The notes under the pieces were generated by a model. It was given only the letters and a program-made list of their open reading frames with translations, had not been told where the DNA came from and did not search any database. Below are positions 25,035-28,763 of a stretch of DNA of 28,763 bases, in pieces. The stretch lies in NCBI GenBank assembly GCA_910587475.1, contig CAJUMR010000034.1:1-28763 (forward strand), written 5' to 3'. The position numbers and the translations under genes were made by a program. Within the stretch, counting starts at the first letter, position 1. Every line of letters starts with the position of its first letter. This DNA is from an uncultured Muribaculaceae bacterium (GTDB lineage Bacteria > Bacteroidota > Bacteroidia > Bacteroidales > Muribaculaceae).

Positions 25035-25819
25035 CGCTTGATCCGGGTTAGTGCGAAATCATAATAAGTCACAAACTCATCGCCGCGGCGCTTGAAACTC
25101 TCTATGAGATCGCCGAGACGCTTCACCATCTCTTCGCCCGAATTGTGTGTGATCACATAGGGCAGTTTAAGCTCCCGACGTGTCGACAGAGGATAGAACT
25201 CCCACGGGTGAAAGTAAGTTGCAAAATATCCGTCGTGCGACGCCACACGGCGCGCCAGCCGGCGGTAGACCTTCGCAGGAAGGTGATGATAGCTGAGCCA
25301 GAAGAGCGGAAACCTCACGATCGGAGTCACCGATGCGGGTATCTGCAGCACCCCGTCTTTCATGAAACACGTCCGGGGATCGGCAAGATGCATGTACCGT
25401 CCCGGGATAAAGGCCGGATTGAGCGACGAATTATAAGTGTAGCCGCAGCGCGCGATAGCCTCATCCGACACCGCGAACATGCGCGGCTGACGGTAGCCGT
25501 GGACCTCTCGGCCGCTCAGACGCTCGATCGTCGCCTTCGACTCCTCGACGTCGCTCGGACGCGGACGCCAGTGGTCGCAACCGTGAGCCGCAAGCTCATG
25601 GCCGTCGTCGATGATCCTGCGCATTATTCCGGGAGCATTCTCCACGAAATTTGTAGTACAAAAAAATGTGGCCTTGACGCCGTGATCGTGCAGTGTGTCG
25701 AGTATGTTGGTTGTGCCGGCCACAGAGATCTTCATCGCATCAGCCAGACTGATGTCGACCCCGTGCTCGCGCGGCACGTCAAACTCCTCCGTATCGAAGC
25801 TCAATAGTATTTTTGCCAT
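25031..25819 (-). CDS. CE4 (NodB-homology) polysaccharide deacetylase, cytoplasmic
   Basis: The 262-residue protein has a CE4 domain: the metal and base motif SFDTEEFD with Asp9, ATFFCTTNFVE (50-60), the zinc histidines in HELAAH (His74, His79), the YRQPRMF stretch near 109-115 and FHPWEFYP (203-210) with a late histidine. There is no signal peptide or membrane helix, so it should work in the cytoplasm, unlike secreted peptidoglycan deacetylases but like ArnD or NaxD. ATG 25819 is chosen because it starts the conserved core; an upstream ATG at 25861 lies inside the promoter. Translation is coupled to the GT2 gene by a 4-base overlap. It probably removes an acetyl or formyl group from a lipid-linked sugar. 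Confidence 0.87.
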   Translation of the reverse strand: MAKILLSFDTEEFDVPREHGVDISLADAMKISVAGTTNILDTLHDHGVKATFFCTTNFVENAPGIMRRIIDDGHELAAHGCDHWRPRPSDVEESKATIERLSGREVHGYRQPRMFAVSDEAIARCGYTYNSSLNPAFIPGRYMHLADPRTCFMKDGVLQIPASVTPIVRFPLFWLSYHHLPAKVYRRLARRVASHDGYFATYFHPWEFYPLSTRRELKLPYVITHNSGEEMVKRLGDLIESFKRRGDEFVTYYDFALTRIKR

Positions 25820-25847
25820 TTTATGACCTCTTGTTTGGATTATAGTC

Positions 25848-25890
25848 ACAAATTTAGACAAAAAAATCCGGTATTTTTATCTAAATTTGT
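25848..25890. promoter_or_regulatory. Divergent mirrored promoters between the CE4 and esterase genes
   Basis: ACAAATTTAGA at 25848-25858 and TCTAAATTTGT at 25880-25890 are perfect reverse complements 21 bases apart. Each arm contains an exact -7 element TAAATTTG, one facing each gene (minus strand 25856-25849, plus strand 25882-25889). Starts would fall near 25843 (minus) and 25895 (plus), giving leaders of about 20-25 bases. Confidence 0.7.
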
Positions 25891-25913
25891 AATTCCTAAA
25901 ACTTAATTCCAAA

Positions 25914-26720
25914 ATGAAACGATTCTTATCAGCTTTTATCATCGTCTGTGCCGCTTTATCGGCATTTGCGGCTAAGATCGACACCGTCACGGTAGCCACA
26001 TCCAACCTCGAAACCCCCATGACTGTCCTCGTTGTCACCCCCGACTCAATGCAACCCGGACAAAAACTTCCCGTAGCATATGTCCTCCACGGTTATTTCG
26101 GCGACTACAACGACTGGCTTTCCCATCAGCCCCGCATCGCCGACGCCGCCGATCTCTACGGCATGATCATCGTCCATCCCGACGGACGAAACACATGGTA
26201 TCTCGACTCATTCGTCAATCCGGCGGTCAAGATGGAGTCGTTCTTCATCCAAGATCTCATACCCTTCATCGACGCCAACTATCCGACCGATCCAGTCCCG
26301 GCAAAGAGAGCCATCACCGGACTCAGCATGGGCGGACACGGAGCTCTCTATCTCGCCTTCACCCACCCCGACATCTTCGGTAACGCCGGCAGCATGAGCG
26401 GAGGTGTCGACCTCAGACCTTTCCCCGAAAACTGGGGTCTCCCGGGCATACTCGGACCGATGGACCAATATCCCGACCGCTGGGCGAACGCTTCGGTCAT
26501 CACCCACGTCAAAGACCTAAAACCCGGACAGATCAACATCTACTTCGACTGCGGAGTCGACGATTTCTTTGCCGGAGTCAATGAAAACCTCCACAAAGCA
26601 CTCCTTGAGGCCGGCATCCCTCACGACTACGTTTCGCGACCCGGAGCTCACACTTGGGAATACTGGAATAATTCGATACTCCATCACCTGCTGTTCTTCA
26701 ATGAAGCATTCCGCCGATGA
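25914..26720 (+). CDS. Secreted alpha/beta-hydrolase esterase (esterase D / feruloyl esterase-like)
   Basis: The 268-residue protein has a cleavable signal peptide (to about Ala20, no lipobox) and an alpha/beta-hydrolase fold of the putative-esterase family (PF00756). Visible are the oxyanion region VAYVLHGYFGDYNDW, the nucleophile Ser138 in GLSMGGHGA, Asp212 or Asp216 in FDCGVDDFF and His246 in GAHTWEYW. Related enzymes act on feruloyl or acetyl esters of plant glycans, S-formylglutathione or trehalose esters. The periplasmic location and lack of a polysaccharide locus around it leave the substrate open. It starts from one of two mirrored promoters, and its stop overlaps the recF start by 4 bases (ATGA). 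Confidence 0.85.
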   Translation: MKRFLSAFIIVCAALSAFAAKIDTVTVATSNLETPMTVLVVTPDSMQPGQKLPVAYVLHGYFGDYNDWLSHQPRIADAADLYGMIIVHPDGRNTWYLDSFVNPAVKMESFFIQDLIPFIDANYPTDPVPAKRAITGLSMGGHGALYLAFTHPDIFGNAGSMSGGVDLRPFPENWGLPGILGPMDQYPDRWANASVITHVKDLKPGQINIYFDCGVDDFFAGVNENLHKALLEAGIPHDYVSRPGAHTWEYWNNSILHHLLFFNEAFRR

Positions 26721-27838
26721 TACTCACATCGTTGCATCTCACCAACTTCAAGAACATCGGTCAGTGTGCGCTCGATTTTTCACCGAAGATCAACTGTTTC
26801 CTCGGTGACAACGGAGTAGGCAAAAGCAACCTCCTCGATGCAATCCACTATCTGAGCTTCTGCAAGAGCTTCTCGGCTGTTCCCGACCGCATGCTCATTC
26901 GCCGGGGCGAGAATTTTGCCATCGTTTCAGGGCGTTACATGCGGCGCGGCATCGAAGAGGAAGTCGTTGCCGGACTCGCCGCCGACCGCCGCAAATCTTT
27001 CAAGAGATCAGGCAAAGAGTATAAAAAACTCAGCGAACACATCGGGCTTTTCCCGCTCGTGATGGTGGCGCCGGCAGACTCCGAACTCATCAACGGCAGC
27101 GGAGAAGTGCGCCGGCGCTTCATCGACATGCTCATCTCACAGGCCGACAGCCGCTACCTCGACGCACTGATCCGCTACAATCAGGCGCTGACACAGCGCA
27201 ACTCAATGCTGCGCGACGGCATCGCCGACCACAACCTCTACATCGCCGTCGAGATGCAGATGGACATGGCCGCCGATTACATCCACTCCGTAAGATCGGC
27301 GCGCATCGAGGCCTTGTCTGACATATTCGGCAGATACTATGCCGCCATTTCCGACACCCGCGAAACTCCATCGCTGATCTACAGGTCGCACCTCGACGGA
27401 TCTCGGCGACTCTCCGACCTGCTCGACGACAACCGCGACCGCGACCGCATGCTCAGGCACACATCCGTCGGGCCCCACCGCGACGACATCGACATGATGC
27501 TCGACGGCATGCCCGCACGACAGACTGCGTCGCAAGGACAGGCAAAGACCTACACCATAGCCCTGCGCTTCGCTCAGTACGAATTTCTCCGCGACATAAC
27601 CTCAATGTCGCCTCTACTCCTGCTCGACGATATTTTCGACAAACTCGACGCCGGGCGTGTCGAACGCATCATGAAATTAGTAGCCACCGACACATTCGGT
27701 CAGATTTTCGTCACCGACACCAACCGCCGTCACCTCGACGAGATCATCGCACTCACAGGTGGAAGCGATGCTGTCTGGAGCGTCGCCGACGGTTCATTCT
27801 CGCTGATAGCCAACCCCGCAAGAAATGAAAAGGCCTGA
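26717..27838 (+). CDS. recF: DNA replication and repair protein RecF
   Basis: The 373-residue SMC-like ATPase helps load RecA at single-strand gaps and supports fork restart. The N-terminal LTNFKNI is typical, Walker A is GDNGVGKSN (Lys36), the signature region is SQGQAKTYTIALRFAQ and Walker B is LLLLDDIFDKLDAGRV. The length is normal. It starts inside the stop of the esterase gene (4-base overlap), and dciA starts 14 bases before its end, so all are transcribed and translated together. The recF-DUF721 order is common in Bacteroidales. Confidence 0.95.
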   Translation: MILTSLHLTNFKNIGQCALDFSPKINCFLGDNGVGKSNLLDAIHYLSFCKSFSAVPDRMLIRRGENFAIVSGRYMRRGIEEEVVAGLAADRRKSFKRSGKEYKKLSEHIGLFPLVMVAPADSELINGSGEVRRRFIDMLISQADSRYLDALIRYNQALTQRNSMLRDGIADHNLYIAVEMQMDMAADYIHSVRSARIEALSDIFGRYYAAISDTRETPSLIYRSHLDGSRRLSDLLDDNRDRDRMLRHTSVGPHRDDIDMMLDGMPARQTASQGQAKTYTIALRFAQYEFLRDITSMSPLLLLDDIFDKLDAGRVERIMKLVATDTFGQIFVTDTNRRHLDEIIALTGGSDAVWSVADGSFSLIANPARNEKA

Positions 27839-28115
27839 AGCTAAAAGATTTAGTGAAATCTTTTCCGAAGCCATGTCGAAAATCGGCATGACCGACGTCT
27901 ACGACGAACAGCGCGCCGCCTACCTCTGGGCAGAAGTCGTCGGGCCGACGGTCAACCGGCTTACCACCCGACGGTATATCGCCGACGGCGTCCTCCACGT
28001 CTTCATCTCCTCTGCACCGCTGAAAAGCGAACTGTCGTTTCTCGTCGACACCCTGCGCGAAAGAATTAATGACGCCGTCGGCCGTCAAATTGTAAAATCG
28101 ATTGTTATACACTGA
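27825..28115 (+). CDS. dciA: DciA-family protein (DUF721), replicative helicase loader
   Basis: A 96-residue DUF721 protein. DciA-type proteins help load the DnaB helicase in bacteria without DnaC/DnaI. The core AAYLWAEVVGPTVNRLTTRRYIADGVLHVFISSAPLKSELSFL matches the family (W at 34, a short KH-like fold). The gene overlaps recF by 14 bases and carries no signal or membrane segment. The link to replication is also supported by the recF context. The short length is normal for Bacteroidetes members. Confidence 0.85.
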   Translation: MKRPEAKRFSEIFSEAMSKIGMTDVYDEQRAAYLWAEVVGPTVNRLTTRRYIADGVLHVFISSAPLKSELSFLVDTLRERINDAVGRQIVKSIVIH

Positions 28116-28147
28116 AACATCAATCAAAAAAACATCAACAACTCAAT

Positions 28148-28594
28148 ATGTCACAGTCACGCGTTCCAAAAGCCCCGTTCGAATTCCGCCACCGCCAGCC
28201 GGTGCAACTCCGTTTCAACGACATCGACATGCTCGGACACCTCAACAACTCTGTCTACATCCAATTGATGGACCTCGGCAAGGCCAATTACTTCCACCAG
28301 TTCATCGACGGACGGCTCGACCACGACAAACTGGCAATCGTTGTTGCCAACATAAACTGCGACTTCCATGCTCCCGCCTACCTCGAAGAACGGCTCGAAG
28401 TGCTCACCGCTGTCGAATCAATGTCTGAAAAATCACTCCGCCTCGAACAGCGCGTCATCAACGCCGACTCCGGAGAAGTGAAATGCCGCGCAATCACCAC
28501 CATGGTCAACATCGACGTAAACACAGGCCGTGCCGTCGACATCACTCCCGAATGGCGTCAGACAATCAGCGACTTCGAACAGCGTCCTTTCTGA
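28148..28594 (+). CDS. Hotdog-fold acyl-CoA thioesterase (4HBT family)
   Basis: The 148-residue protein has the YbgC/4-hydroxybenzoyl-CoA thioesterase pattern: VQLRFNDIDMLGHLNNSVYIQLMDLGKANYF, with the catalytic aspartate in RFNDID (about 25) and the GHLNN loop, and a strand-rich remainder. It hydrolyses an acyl-CoA or acyl-ACP thioester in the cytoplasm. The physiological substrate is unknown. The gene follows dciA by 32 bases and is probably the last of the esterase-recF-dciA unit. The 169 bases after it to the window end show no gene, and only a weak 5-bp hairpin (28592-28609). Confidence 0.87.
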   Translation: MSQSRVPKAPFEFRHRQPVQLRFNDIDMLGHLNNSVYIQLMDLGKANYFHQFIDGRLDHDKLAIVVANINCDFHAPAYLEERLEVLTAVESMSEKSLRLEQRVINADSGEVKCRAITTMVNIDVNTGRAVDITPEWRQTISDFEQRPF

Positions 28595-28763
28595 CCACTC
28601 CAACGGTCAATACGCACATATTGGACTGAGTGCGCGCCATTGCCTTACGCACGACATCAACTCTTACCCCCCCAGCAGACCGCCCCGCAAAATTGTAGGG
28701 TCGTGACTCAATGCTGTTTACTTAAGCAATCAAATAGCCTCTCTATAGTTATGTAGAGTAATA

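Noticed and set aside
28592..28609. Hairpin TGACC/GGTCA after the thioesterase gene
   Set aside because: The stem is 5 bp and there is no T-run, so it is not supported as a terminator.
28663..28680. Run of seven C near the window end
   Set aside because: It is a lone homopolymer in a gene-free tail with no start codon or promoter context, so phase variation cannot be supported.
1..28763. CRISPR arrays, insertion sequences, prophage or integrative-element genes
   Set aside because: No regularly spaced repeats, transposase, integrase or phage-like genes were seen on either strand.

Overview
The window looks like chromosome of a gut-type Bacteroidales bacterium. The evidence is a SusC/SusD polysaccharide-utilisation locus, a BACON-domain glycanase, DUF1343 and DUF6377 proteins, many type II lipoprotein signal peptides, and promoters of the Bacteroidetes TAnnTTTG type. 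Base composition is moderately GC-rich (by eye a little over 50%), which together with the gene content suggests Muribaculaceae (S24-7). The family assignment is inference and was not tested.

Layout. (1) 1-52: the 5' part of a tRNA-Ala(GGC) on the minus strand, cut by the window edge. (2) 221-3862: a tight three-gene unit made of a NamZ-type exo-N-acetylmuramidase lipoprotein, a sodium/solute symporter (candidate MurNAc transporter) and a WYL regulator. It looks like peptidoglycan-sugar salvage. (3) 3948-5827: cysE-cysK, serine to cysteine, closed by a strong terminator. (4) 6108-16924: a compact beta-glucan locus. It comprises a SusR-like membrane-bound regulator (DUF6377), a GH16 lipoprotein with two BACON domains, SusC, SusD, a surface glycan-binding lipoprotein with two tandem copies of one binding module, and a GH5 lipoprotein. 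No exo-beta-glucosidase is present. (5) 17057-19281: a GNAT-type acyltransferase converging on a Sua5/YciO-family gene and a B3/B4-domain gene. (6) 19442-21127: an OmpA-like TPR lipoprotein with codon use typical of a highly expressed gene. (7) 21417-24063: speA-truA. (8) 24090-25819, minus strand: a GT2 polyprenyl-phosphate glycosyltransferase and a CE4 deacetylase in one operon. (9) 25914-28594: secreted esterase, recF, dciA and a hotdog thioesterase, tightly packed.

How parts work together. In the glucan locus, SusC/SusD and the binding protein would capture beta-glucan at the surface, GH16 would cut internal beta-1,3 bonds, GH5 would process products, and the DUF6377 protein would sense an oligosaccharide in the periplasm and act on DNA from the inner membrane. 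In the salvage unit, NamZ would release MurNAc in the periplasm and the symporter would import it. The GT2/CE4 pair resembles systems that build and then deacetylate an undecaprenyl-phosphate sugar used for lipid A or envelope decoration.

Most notable signals: a one-base frame break between a perfect-looking SusC signal-peptide start and the rest of susC, inside homopolymers; a near-identical AT-rich inverted repeat flanking the YciO-family gene, placed so that inversion would swap the C-terminal tails of both neighbours in frame; an 18-bp palindrome that gives two converging genes the same last three codons and stop; and mirrored promoters between the CE4 gene and the esterase gene. No CRISPR array, insertion sequence or prophage was seen, and no gene-free stretch exceeds 300 bases.
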